Positions 30,572 to 39,796 of a DNA stretch of 44,486 bases are shown one piece after another. The notes beneath the pieces were generated by a model that worked only from the letters and a program-made list of their open reading frames with translations, did not search any database and had not been told where the DNA came from. Position 1 is the first letter of the stretch, and the number at the start of each line of letters is the position of its first letter. Location: assembly GCA_002841595.1 (NCBI GenBank), contig PHAD01000005.1, positions 1-44,486 of the forward strand, in the 5' to 3' direction. The position numbers and the translations under genes were made by a program. Source of the DNA: Firmicutes bacterium HGW-Firmicutes-12 (GTDB lineage Bacteria; Bacillota; Peptococcia; DRI-13; PHAD01).

Positions 30572-30710
30572 ATGGAGACTATAAAAAGCATCGTGTTTCG
30601 ATTCATAGAAATTTATTACAACAGGAAACGAATCTATACGACCAACGGAGGTTACCCACCACTGATGAAGCGTTCAAACTATTATCGGAACATTTGGCAC
30701 AAGCAAGTTT
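30572..30710 (+). mobile_element. IS3-family OrfB 3' tail fragment
   Basis: KSIVFRFIEIYYNRKRIYTTNGGYPPLMKRSNYY, typical IS3 OrfB C-terminus. Confidence 0.8.
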
Positions 30711-30761
30711 GGATCATTTTCAGGGGCTTCGCCCCTGGAGTTTATCGCTTTTTGGTTCCTC

Positions 30762-30816
30762 CTAAGGATAGAAATAAAGATACCAGGGCGAATAAATATT
30801 CCCTGGCTATCCTTAG
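30762..30816. repeat. Nested inverted repeats
   Basis: CTAAGGATAG...CCAGGG...CCCTGGCTATCCTTAG. Confidence 0.7.
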
Positions 30817-31620
30817 CAGAACTCTAACGGCCGCTAGGCTTGCTCTCCAGCATAGCCCTATCCTGCCGATAGAAAAGAGCCAGTTATATTTTTACCAAAA
30901 GTTACGAGTTTAAGGACTCAACCGAATTTGACAATTCTAAACAGCCTCAAGAAGGTCACGGTCCAATACTGGGTCAAGTACCCATTCTTCAGTCATCGAG
31001 GATTCGAGCCAACGTACACCTTCCTTAATCGGTGCTTAGTCATGGGGCTCGCGTATCCTCACCAGAATAACGGCTACACCGTGGTGTCTTGCAAGATCCC
31101 AATAAGGCTGGGCTTAGCACGGCGTCATAATGCTGGTGACGGCTAATTGCCATTTTACAGTTTCGGGCACCATGATACGGGGTAAGCTGCTGTAATCTTA
31201 GAAAGCACTTACATGGGCCGATAGCCATTTGCCCATCTTCTTGTCTGGTAAGGCTTCAACATATGGGTAACCGCTATGCTGCAGTACACATACGAAAAAG
31301 TGGGCTTCGAAAACCTCACCCATGTCAGGATTGACTGCGAGTTTAATGATGTCCGCCCATCAATTCGACAAACATTTATTCCTCGTTGTGCACTCCTGAC
31401 GGATGGTTACATTCTTGCCGGTGCTATCTTTCCAACGATAGTAACGCGCTCAGAATTGCCTGTTTTCAAGCCGCCCGACTGATGTGTCTTGTATTTCATC
31501 CATAGAAATCGCAGATTCAGGTTGGTGTGAAGCTGTAGTTCGCTGAGGATACATTTATTGTCTGGTTTGGTCTTTATGATTTTTCGGGCTGTTATCTCTA
31601 GTATTCCCACAGGTTCTTCG

Positions 31621-31675
31621 CACCTCACTCCTTACTTACAATGCCTTGTTACCATTGTAAGTAAGGAGTGAGGTG
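31621..31675. repeat. 23-bp perfect inverted repeat, 9-nt loop
   Basis: CACCTCACTCCTTACTTACAATG-ccttgttac-CATTGTAAGTAAGGAGTGAGGTG. Confidence 0.95.
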
Positions 31676-31845
31676 GGGCCGGATGTCTCTGGAATCTGTG
31701 ACAGAGTGTGGCCGGATTATACATTATTTAATTACGAGTTATGAGAATTTTATGATGGAAAATATTAGCAAAGAGTCGCTTAGTTTTTTCAAGTACTTAG
31801 CACGTGGGTGATATTAATTAATTCTACTATTTCTGCTATATAAGA

Positions 31846-32391
31846 TTATCGTACCTTTTCCCATGCCCATCCCACATTTTCTGCAGTTTTGTTTATTCTA
31901 TATTCTGGTTTACATGAATGCGTATAGTTTCTTCCCGTGCAGGGAATGATTGGGATCCAGATAAATAAAATGACTATGTATGTTATACATCTTTCAGTCA
32001 TTTTTTTTATTTCGTTATATTCAATTAAGACCTGCGGTGCTAGACAATTACAACAAGAATAATAGTCTGGTAAGGGCTTACAGGATAAAACAAATGTTTC
32101 AAAAGGTATAGAGAAATCGAAAGCATGAACCGGTTGGCACGGAGCATCTACTACATATAAGATTTGCATATCAATATTTCCTTTGAGTATAACTTTAGTA
32201 CCCAAAGGGCTATCAAAAGTTTTGTATTCGATTATCTTGGCAGTTGCTGTACTGCTGATAAATTGTTCAAGATCAGGTTTAATACACGGCAAACTAAATT
32301 CGTTTTTGAGAATTATCTGCTTTGAGGTCATAATTTTATCTTTTTTTGGAAAGTTGAATGGCTCGCATATATATTCAATATTACATTTCAA
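31846..32391 (-). CDS. SPOCS/DUF3794-like domain protein (copy 1)
   Basis: FSLPCIKPDLEQFI; LGTKVILKGNIDMQILYVVDAPCQPVHAFDFSIPFETFV; TTG start after GGAGG, ORF track gives 32424. Confidence 0.75.
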   Translation of the reverse strand: MKCNIEYICEPFNFPKKDKIMTSKQIILKNEFSLPCIKPDLEQFISSTATAKIIEYKTFDSPLGTKVILKGNIDMQILYVVDAPCQPVHAFDFSIPFETFVLSCKPLPDYYSCCNCLAPQVLIEYNEIKKMTERCITYIVILFIWIPIIPCTGRNYTHSCKPEYRINKTAENVGWAWEKVR

Positions 32392-32395
32392 GGCA

Positions 32396-33007
32396 TTAAC
32401 CCTCCTTTTTTTTAGCGAGTACACAGGTAGAAGAGTATTGGCAGGTAGAGCAATTAGTTATGCTGCCACCACAATGCATATGATAATCATGCGGAATGGG
32501 CGGGTATGGTGGATGACAGTGTGAATCAGGGGAATGGTGTGCATGTTTAGAAAACCATACAACCAAGATCAAACATTTGGCGACCTCCCTATCCCCAACC
32601 TTATGAGCACAGAGGTATTCAACCATAATTTCAGGATGGCATTGTGCATGTTCGCTAAATTCGGTTGAGCAAATAGATTTATGATGCGGAATTTCCAGGA
32701 ATGTGCAAAAAGGTCTGCTTGCATGAAAGAAATGTACCGACTGACAGGATACGTTGGCAACGTATAATATTTTTTGCGTAATATTGCCTATAATAATGAA
32801 TTTTTTTCCAAAGGGTGTATCAATGCTTTTGCATACATCTATATGCGGATAAGCTCTTACTTCTAACAAGTCTTCAATATCAGGCTTACCTTCCGGCACA
32901 ATCAAATCTTCATGAACGGTAAACTGTTTGTAATTACATACATTATCCATAATTGGGTAATGGTGCATATCGCACTTATATTCGATTAGTTGTATATTGT
33001 TCATCAT
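32396..33007 (-). CDS. SPOCS/DUF3794-like domain protein (copy 2) with His/Cys-rich C-terminal tail
   Basis: LIVPEGKPDIEDLLEV; FGKKFIIIGNITQKILYVANVSCQSVHFFHASRPFCTFL; tail HAHHSPDSHCHPPYPPIPHDYHMHCGGSITNCSTCQYSSTC. Confidence 0.8.
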   Translation of the reverse strand: MMNNIQLIEYKCDMHHYPIMDNVCNYKQFTVHEDLIVPEGKPDIEDLLEVRAYPHIDVCKSIDTPFGKKFIIIGNITQKILYVANVSCQSVHFFHASRPFCTFLEIPHHKSICSTEFSEHAQCHPEIMVEYLCAHKVGDREVAKCLILVVWFSKHAHHSPDSHCHPPYPPIPHDYHMHCGGSITNCSTCQYSSTCVLAKKKEG

Positions 33008-33082
33008 TTAACCTCTTCTCTAGTTGTTTTGAGCATCTAACAAATCCATTTATACTCTTTTTGGATAATTAAATGCCTAGAA

Positions 33083-33091
33083 TATAATATG
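33083..33091 (-). promoter_or_regulatory. Sigma-K/E-like -10 (CATATTATA) on minus strand
   Basis: CATANNNTA match upstream of 33007 minus gene; no AC at the expected -35 position. Confidence 0.3.
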
Positions 33092-33140
33092 GGAAAAACT
33101 ATTCTCTTGACACTATGGAATTAAATGATTTGATATTGTC

Positions 33141-33168
33141 ACTCCATATCTGAAGAGTGCATAGATTA
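33141..33168 (+). promoter_or_regulatory. Sigma-K-like promoter, AC-N17-CATAGATTA
   Basis: Matches AC-N16/17-CATANNNTA consensus upstream of the 33260 gene. Confidence 0.5.
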
Positions 33169-33259
33169 TATAGACTACCTTATAAGTTCTCATACGTAAT
33201 TTTTGATAAGATGTGTGCGTGTTTCGTTACACACAGTAAAATATAAGGAGCTGCTATTT

Positions 33260-33742
33260 ATGGCTAGTGAAGTCCAAAAGTTAGTTTGGTATACGGGTTT
33301 GGCAGACGAATTACCGTTATTTAACCAACCCTTGGATACCTTTAAGCAATTTATTGTGCAAAAGAATTTAGTATTACCTGCTGACAAACCTAATATCGAA
33401 CAAATAATTCAGGTTGACAGCAGGGTAATAATAACAAGCAAAAGGTTTATTCAAACACCCATAGCAACATCGCTTGAGGAACAGCGGTTGACAGGGTGGA
33501 AATTAGTTGTTGAAGGACAGATAAAACTAAAAGTTAAATATGTTGCAGATATAGCAACGCAGAATGTGCATGGAGCCCATTTTAACGTACCTTTCAGTAT
33601 TTTCATAGTTTTGCCGCCGGATTTTGAAGAAGAGACGCTGGTTGATGTGGAGAGTTATGTTGAAGCTATTTATGCGCAACCGCTAGGTAAACGAAAAATA
33701 TTTTATAATGCGTCTATGTTGTTGCTATCCATCAATAGATAA
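33260..33742 (+). CDS. SPOCS/DUF3794-like domain protein (copy 3)
   Basis: LVLPADKPNIEQIIQVDSRV; LTGWKLVVEGQIKLKVKYVADIATQNVHGAHFNVPFSIFI. Confidence 0.85.
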   Translation: MASEVQKLVWYTGLADELPLFNQPLDTFKQFIVQKNLVLPADKPNIEQIIQVDSRVIITSKRFIQTPIATSLEEQRLTGWKLVVEGQIKLKVKYVADIATQNVHGAHFNVPFSIFIVLPPDFEEETLVDVESYVEAIYAQPLGKRKIFYNASMLLLSINR

Positions 33743-33759
33743 GAAAGTGGGTGTTAATA

Positions 33760-34263
33760 ATGCCGACAACAAAAAACACACTAATTCAGGGAATTGGCAT
33801 AGCCGAAGTATTGCCACAGAATCCTGTATATTTTACTGAAATAGCTATTCCGGAAACGGTCACAATTCCGGAAGAAAAGCCTGATATGGAAATGATTTTG
33901 TCATGTATGGTTGAAGCTGTTGTAATTAGTATCCGTTTGATACAAACTCCCTGTATTAAATCTTATGAGGGACAGCTGTTAAGCGGGCGCAAATTAATTA
34001 TTGAGTTGAAATTAGATCAAAAAATAACTTATGTGGCTAACGTAGAGGACCAAAGTGAGCATTCGGCTCATTTTGAGAATTTAAATAACAGCGTGTTCGT
34101 TGTTGTTCCACAAAGGATCGCCAATACGCCAATTGAGGATTTTATCAAGAAGGGAAGATTTATTGTAACGCCATATATCGAAGATATCTATTGTGAAATG
34201 CTGGATAGCAGGACTGTTTTTAAAAATATTACCCTTTTGCTGGATGTTACTTTCCCGGTTTGA
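33760..34263 (+). CDS. SPOCS/DUF3794-like domain protein (copy 4)
   Basis: VTIPEEKPDMEMILSCMVEAVV; LSGRKLIIELKLDQKITYVANVEDQSEHSAHFENLN. Confidence 0.85.
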   Translation: MPTTKNTLIQGIGIAEVLPQNPVYFTEIAIPETVTIPEEKPDMEMILSCMVEAVVISIRLIQTPCIKSYEGQLLSGRKLIIELKLDQKITYVANVEDQSEHSAHFENLNNSVFVVVPQRIANTPIEDFIKKGRFIVTPYIEDIYCEMLDSRTVFKNITLLLDVTFPV

Positions 34264-34316
34264 ACGAGAAAAAACTAAATAAAATGAGTATTTAAAATTG
34301 AAAGGAGGACCTAAAA

Positions 34317-37300
34317 ATGCCGGTTTTACCTAGGTTTACTGGTATATCTCCCGGAGCTCTAGTCTTTATTGGCAATACCCTGGGACTCAGCAAGCAAAAT
34401 AATACTAATAGACCAGGAACTCTGAACGCAATTGGTGCCTATATTACCACAAATACAGCGCTTCCCGTGCCAGTCGGCTGGGGTGGTGTTGTAGATTTGG
34501 GAAATAATGAGAATGTCACATTAAATTATCTGGAGAGTAGCTCAAGTGCCATTTTGAATATTCCTCCGGGCAGTGTTATTCTGTATGCCGAATTGATTTG
34601 GGGCGGGAGCAACCGGGTAATTGGTGAAGATGTAACGGCTCTAATAAATAACCCTATCAACTTAACTACTTCCCAAGGCACGTTTTCAATAAGCCCGAGC
34701 ATTGATACCACAACCGGTCTCTTTAATTTTATTCAGGATATAACAAGAGCCTTTTATTTGCGTTCTGCTAACATCACAAGCCATGTTTTGACCGCAGGTG
34801 CCGGAACGTATACGGTGGGTGGGGTGCCCAGTACTTTAGCTGCGTCGGATAACTCTTTTAACCACGCTGGCTGGACCATTGCCGTAGTCTATGAGAATCT
34901 TTCCTTGCCCGTGCGCAGCCTCTACTTAGGCGTTGGGGGAGTCGCTATTACTAGTACTTCACCCCCAATGGATATAACAGTCACTGGGTTTATCACACCA
35001 CCATCAGGGCCAGTAAACGGGCGGGTATTAATAAGCGCACAGGAGGGGGATGCTGACATCATTAATGATCAGGCTTTTTTTGGTCCGAATGCCCTCTCTC
35101 TCTCGGTACTTTCCGGACCCAACAATTCAGTGAATAATTTTTTTGCATCACAAATCAATATTACTGACTCCAATGACCCGAACGTAGGGCAGATAGATAC
35201 TACTGGAACTTTCGGCAACAATAACCATAATGCTTTAATGGATACTGACGTTTTTGCCGGCCGCCAGGGATGGGATATTACGAGCATAGACGCATCTTCA
35301 GCTTTATCGAACGGTCAAGTATCGGCTGTCTTAAGATTAACAACCCAAGGTGATGCCTATTTACCCAATACAATAGGGATCCAAGTGGATGTGGCAGCAG
35401 CAAATATACAGCCAACAAAATTTGTTGATGAATCCTTTGCAGAAATAGGAGACACCCTGACCTACACGGTGGTCATACCAAACAATGGTTCGGAAGATGC
35501 CTTAAATGTAACAATCACAGATATACTCCCGGTAGGTTCAACCTATGTGCCTGGGAGCTTTGAAGTTGACGGCACTCCGGTGCCGGGTGCCGACCTTCTT
35601 CTTGGGGTCAATATTGGCACGATAACGGCCGGAAGCTCAAAAACTGTAACTTTCCAGGCTACTATTGATTTTCAGCTTCTTCCAGTTACCTTGATGAATT
35701 TTGCAACAATAAATTATGAATACGTACCTTCTCCAGGACTTCCACCCATACCTGCTGTAGCCGTGAGTAATTCGGTTGCTACGGAGGTAAATGGATTTGA
35801 ATTGACTATTGTCAAGGCGGTTGATAGTTCTGCTGCCCAAGTTGGAGATACGCTAACCTACACTATTGTAGTAACAAATAACGGAACTATCCCTGTTACC
35901 AACGTAATATTTCAGGATACGGATCCCCCTGGGACTTCCTTTGACCCCAATAGTGTCTTTATTGATTTTATTGCGCAGCCTGGTCTGGATCCCAATGCGG
36001 GATTTTCCCTGGCAGACTTAGCCCCGTTGGCATTTACGACGGTGAGTTTTTCTGTCATTGTGGATTCAGTGCCAATCCCTAATCCTACAACTGATATAGC
36101 GTCAGTTACCTATGACTTCCAGGTTGATCCGAGCCAGCCGGTAGAGACTCGTACCCAAGATAGTAATCCAGCAGATACATTGGTAGTTTTGGGCGAGCTT
36201 ACGGCAGATAAAAGCGTAAACCTGCAGTATGCTGATATAGGAGATACACTGGTCTATACTATCGTTGTTGCTAATACCGGGAATGTCGCCGCGCTAAATG
36301 TAGTTTTAACAGATTCGATACCGAATGGAGCCAGTTTTGTCACGGGAAGTGTTACCGTGGATGGAGTGTCCCAACCAGCCGATGATCCCACCCTAGGTAT
36401 TCCCTTAGGCACGATGCTGGTTTCAGAGACACGTACGGTAAGTTTTGAGGTTACTGTAGACCAAATACCTACACCCAATCCGCTTTCTGACACAGCCTTT
36501 GTGGAGTATCAGTACTTAGTTGACCCACAAGGCCCGCTGGTAGATAAATCCACGACTAGTAATACAGTTACCACCCAGGTGAACAATTCAGATGTTGAAG
36601 CCGTCAAGGTTGTTGATAAACACTTTGCTGATGTTGGAGATGTTTTAACTTATACTATAACTTTAACAAACAACGGTAATACTTCGGCCGATAATGTGGT
36701 GTTCACTGATCCCATACCTGATGGAACCAGCTTGGTACCAAACAGTGTAATTATTGACGGTATACCCCAGCCCGGAGCCAACCCTGATACAGGAATAAAT
36801 ATTGGAAGTATTGCCGAGGGAGCAAATACTGTGATCGTTTTTCAGGTTACGGTTGACGTAGTACCAACCACTAATCCTATCCCCGATACTGCGAACATTG
36901 ATTATGAATACACCACTGACCCGCAGCAACCGCCAACAAGCGTCTCTGTGACTACCAACACTGTTACCACCCAGATAAATCATGCCGAGTTAGTTGCAGA
37001 AAAAAGTGTGGATAAGAACATTGCTGAAGTTGGTGATACGCTGACTTATACCGTTACTCTCGATAATAGTGGCAATGTACCGGCGGATGCGGTGCTGGTC
37101 ACTGACCCAATACCTGCCGGAACTGTCCTTGTTCCCGACAGTGTAACAATAAATGGTATTCCTCAACCAGGCATAGATCCAGCTTTGGGAGTCAATATTG
37201 CCGGGATACCTGCAGGCGCAACTTACGTTGTGAGCTTTAATACAAATATAACCGCTTTACCCATACCAAATCCAATACCTAACAGTGCTACGATCACTTA

Positions 37301-38582
37301 TCAATACACGGTAGACCCTCTTCAACTCCCGACAGATGTTGAAATAACCACCAATATGGTTACAACACAGGTTGAAATTGCCGAATTAACATTATTCAAG
37401 AGTGCTGATAAAGCAATTGCTGCTGTTGGTGAAACAATAACCTATTCAGTAGTAGTAACAAATACAGGGACGGTTGCTGTAAACAACATTATTTTTAATG
37501 ACCAGTCACCATCCGGAACAAGTTTTACTCCCGGCAGTGTCACTATTGATGGGGTAGCTCAACCTCTTGCAAATCCATCAGTGGGTGTAATCATTGGGAG
37601 TCTGCTACCAGGAGGTTTCCGTATAGTTACATTTGGTGTTATGGTAACTTCCTTACCTTCTCCTAACCCAACCATAAACGTAGCTACAGCTACCTTCCAG
37701 TTTATAATCGATCCTGCAGTTCCTGCTCAGACAAGAACCGCTACCAGCAATCCAGTGCCAGTAATGATTGTGAGAGCGTTGCTAAAGATAATAAAAGCGG
37801 TTGATAAAGTTGTGTCAAACGTTGGCGATATCTTGATTTACACATTTGTGATAATGAATAACGGAACATTAACTTTAGATAACGTCTTTTTTATCGATCA
37901 GCCGCCGGCAGGATCCAGTTTTATTCCCGATAGCTTTGCAATTAATAGTATTGTTCAACCTGGCGCAGATCCGTCATTGGGTGTAAGTCTTGGCAGCATA
38001 GCCCCAGGAGGTTCAGTTAATGTTAGCTTTAAAGTCTCAGTTGATTACATTCCCTGTCCGCCTGAATTAATAAACAGTGCAACAGTAAGCTTCGAGTACA
38101 TTGTAGAAGTAGGTCGTCCTGCCATTACAGCATCATCTAGCAGTAATCTAGTAGTTACTGATGTAGGGTTGCGAATCTTTAAACAACTGAGTGTTCAGGA
38201 AATACTTGAGATTCCCATTGTGAAGCCAGATATCGAAGATATTCTTGATGTTTCTGTTATATTTGAAATCATCTTCACAAAGGTAAAGCCTACACCGATA
38301 GGGGAATCCTATGAAGGCCAGGTTCTGACTGGTTGGAAATTAATCGTAGAAGGCAAGCTCAAGCAGGTAGTGGAGTACATTGCTGATAAACCTGGACAGC
38401 CCGTACATGCCGCACACTTTGATGTTCCCTTTAGTACATTTTTAATTTTGCCAGGTGATTATAATCAAGAATCGATAAAAGTAACCGGTTATATTGAAGA
38501 TGTCTTTTACTCTCTTCAAGATAATAGAACTATTTTCAAAAATGTAACAATACTAGTAGAAGGTTTTATTTATTCTGTATAG
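34317..38582 (+). CDS. 1421-aa protein: novel-looking ~365-aa N-terminal region, seven DUF11-type repeats, C-terminal SPOCS-like domain
   Basis: Repeats with (E/Q/D)(V/I)GDTLTYT(V/I)...NNG and (D)P(I)P.GTS.VPGSV..DG..QPG motifs; C-terminus IPIVKPDIEDILDVSV...LTGWKLIVEGKLKQVVEYIADKPGQPVHAAHFDVPFSTFL; no apparent signal peptide or LPXTG. Confidence 0.9.
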   Translation: MPVLPRFTGISPGALVFIGNTLGLSKQNNTNRPGTLNAIGAYITTNTALPVPVGWGGVVDLGNNENVTLNYLESSSSAILNIPPGSVILYAELIWGGSNRVIGEDVTALINNPINLTTSQGTFSISPSIDTTTGLFNFIQDITRAFYLRSANITSHVLTAGAGTYTVGGVPSTLAASDNSFNHAGWTIAVVYENLSLPVRSLYLGVGGVAITSTSPPMDITVTGFITPPSGPVNGRVLISAQEGDADIINDQAFFGPNALSLSVLSGPNNSVNNFFASQINITDSNDPNVGQIDTTGTFGNNNHNALMDTDVFAGRQGWDITSIDASSALSNGQVSAVLRLTTQGDAYLPNTIGIQVDVAAANIQPTKFVDESFAEIGDTLTYTVVIPNNGSEDALNVTITDILPVGSTYVPGSFEVDGTPVPGADLLLGVNIGTITAGSSKTVTFQATIDFQLLPVTLMNFATINYEYVPSPGLPPIPAVAVSNSVATEVNGFELTIVKAVDSSAAQVGDTLTYTIVVTNNGTIPVTNVIFQDTDPPGTSFDPNSVFIDFIAQPGLDPNAGFSLADLAPLAFTTVSFSVIVDSVPIPNPTTDIASVTYDFQVDPSQPVETRTQDSNPADTLVVLGELTADKSVNLQYADIGDTLVYTIVVANTGNVAALNVVLTDSIPNGASFVTGSVTVDGVSQPADDPTLGIPLGTMLVSETRTVSFEVTVDQIPTPNPLSDTAFVEYQYLVDPQGPLVDKSTTSNTVTTQVNNSDVEAVKVVDKHFADVGDVLTYTITLTNNGNTSADNVVFTDPIPDGTSLVPNSVIIDGIPQPGANPDTGINIGSIAEGANTVIVFQVTVDVVPTTNPIPDTANIDYEYTTDPQQPPTSVSVTTNTVTTQINHAELVAEKSVDKNIAEVGDTLTYTVTLDNSGNVPADAVLVTDPIPAGTVLVPDSVTINGIPQPGIDPALGVNIAGIPAGATYVVSFNTNITALPIPNPIPNSATITYQYTVDPLQLPTDVEITTNMVTTQVEIAELTLFKSADKAIAAVGETITYSVVVTNTGTVAVNNIIFNDQSPSGTSFTPGSVTIDGVAQPLANPSVGVIIGSLLPGGFRIVTFGVMVTSLPSPNPTINVATATFQFIIDPAVPAQTRTATSNPVPVMIVRALLKIIKAVDKVVSNVGDILIYTFVIMNNGTLTLDNVFFIDQPPAGSSFIPDSFAINSIVQPGADPSLGVSLGSIAPGGSVNVSFKVSVDYIPCPPELINSATVSFEYIVEVGRPAITASSSSNLVVTDVGLRIFKQLSVQEILEIPIVKPDIEDILDVSVIFEIIFTKVKPTPIGESYEGQVLTGWKLIVEGKLKQVVEYIADKPGQPVHAAHFDVPFSTFLILPGDYNQESIKVTGYIEDVFYSLQDNRTIFKNVTILVEGFIYSV
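35411..38170 (+). repeat. Seven tandem ~394-bp (about 131-aa) DUF11 repeat units
   Basis: Unit starts at approximately 35411, 35802, 36201, 36594, 36988, 37386 and 37780. Confidence 0.8.
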
Positions 38583-38624
38583 ATTTGCTTTAAAAAATAT
38601 AAAAAAAGCAAGAAAGTTATACTC

Positions 38625-38652
38625 ACCCAAACATGATAAACTGCATAAAATA
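38625..38652 (+). promoter_or_regulatory. Sigma-K-like promoter, AC-N17-CATAAAATA
   Basis: Matches AC-N16/17-CATANNNTA consensus upstream of the 38731 gene; same 17-nt spacing as the 33141 site. Confidence 0.5.
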
Positions 38653-38730
38653 TCATGTACACACGGCGTAACTTAATACCATAAATCAAAACTTAAGAGA
38701 GGCTTTTAAAATTATTAAGGAGGTTAAATT

Positions 38731-39225
38731 ATGGCCATTATGCAATCAAGTGTGGTTGAACTATGTCCGGCATATCCAGACAAAGTAGCCAAATATTCTA
38801 CGGAAATCTTTGTCTCGGAAACATTCAAAATTCCAGCTCAAAAACCGCCGAAGGAACAGATTGTGAACGTAGACAGGAAGATTGAACTGGTAGATGTTCA
38901 GACTGTTCAGGTTACCCTTCCAGGAACACCTGTACCGCTTCAGCCTAACCCAGGAAACAAGGTGTTTGTTGCAGGTAATATCTATCTTGGTGTTCAGTAT
39001 TCGGCACTCCGTGAGGATCAGAAGGTTCACTTTGTACGTTTCCAACTTCCTTACCAGACAATTATTTTGAATGATTGTGAATTACTGATTGACCCAGCAG
39101 ATACTATGTTCACCAATGGATATGTAGTCCACGTTTGTGTGGAAAAAGAGATTATTACACAGATTGATGAAAGGACAATTTCTGCAGAGCTGCTTTTGCT
39201 TATCTGGGTTGATGAAATTGCCTAA
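38731..39225 (+). CDS. SPOCS/DUF3794-like domain protein (copy 6)
   Basis: FKIPAQKPPKEQIVNVDRKIELVDVQTVQV; NKVFVAGNIYLGVQYSALREDQKVHFVRFQLPYQTII. Confidence 0.85.
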   Translation: MAIMQSSVVELCPAYPDKVAKYSTEIFVSETFKIPAQKPPKEQIVNVDRKIELVDVQTVQVTLPGTPVPLQPNPGNKVFVAGNIYLGVQYSALREDQKVHFVRFQLPYQTIILNDCELLIDPADTMFTNGYVVHVCVEKEIITQIDERTISAELLLLIWVDEIA

Positions 39226-39253
39226 TAATATAGAAAAGGAGGTTTAAATTAAT

Positions 39254-39766
39254 ATGGGTTGTGTGAATAATTGTATTAGTATTGCCGACCATTTATGTCC
39301 ACCTGATCAAAGCTTATTGAATTACTTTACTGAGATATGTCTCTGTGACCATTTGGTAATACCGTCTCAAAAACCTGATTTAGAGCTAATCACCAATGTG
39401 ATAAAAAACTTCTGTGCCACAGATGTTCAAGTAATCGACGTTGATTTAGGTGACCGTGATCCCGCTACTGAAAATATTCGTCAAAAAATTGCCTTAACCG
39501 GAACTCTAAAACTAGGGGTTGAATATTCTGCCGATATGCCAGAACAACAAGTGCATTTTGCTCAATATAACATTCCTTTCCAGGGTATTATAGGCTATCG
39601 TCCCTGTGATCCGCTTACTAACCGTGGATTGATAGACGATCCAACTTTTGATATTGACGATTATAATGTGCATATTTGTCTCGAACATGAGCAGTACCAC
39701 CAGTTAAATTCCAGGGAAATAAAAACAGTTCTGGTCGTTTTAATCTGGCTCGAACTGAAAGTTTAA
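39254..39766 (+). CDS. SPOCS/DUF3794-like domain protein (copy 7)
   Basis: LVIPSQKPDLELITNVIKNF; QKIALTGTLKLGVEYSADMPEQQVHFAQYNIPFQGII. Confidence 0.85.
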   Translation: MGCVNNCISIADHLCPPDQSLLNYFTEICLCDHLVIPSQKPDLELITNVIKNFCATDVQVIDVDLGDRDPATENIRQKIALTGTLKLGVEYSADMPEQQVHFAQYNIPFQGIIGYRPCDPLTNRGLIDDPTFDIDDYNVHICLEHEQYHQLNSREIKTVLVVLIWLELKV

Positions 39767-39796
39767 ACAAAAAATTGTTAATAAGGAGGGAATAAA

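Noticed and set aside
30928-31628. Several 60-73-aa ORFs between the intron remnant and the SPOCS-like cluster
   Set aside because: Short, mutually overlapping on both strands, no consistent motif; likely decayed transposase DNA but not assignable
35411-38170. Tandem repeat as CRISPR or satellite
   Set aside because: ~394-bp period is in-frame protein repeats (DUF11 type), with diverged DNA and no spacers
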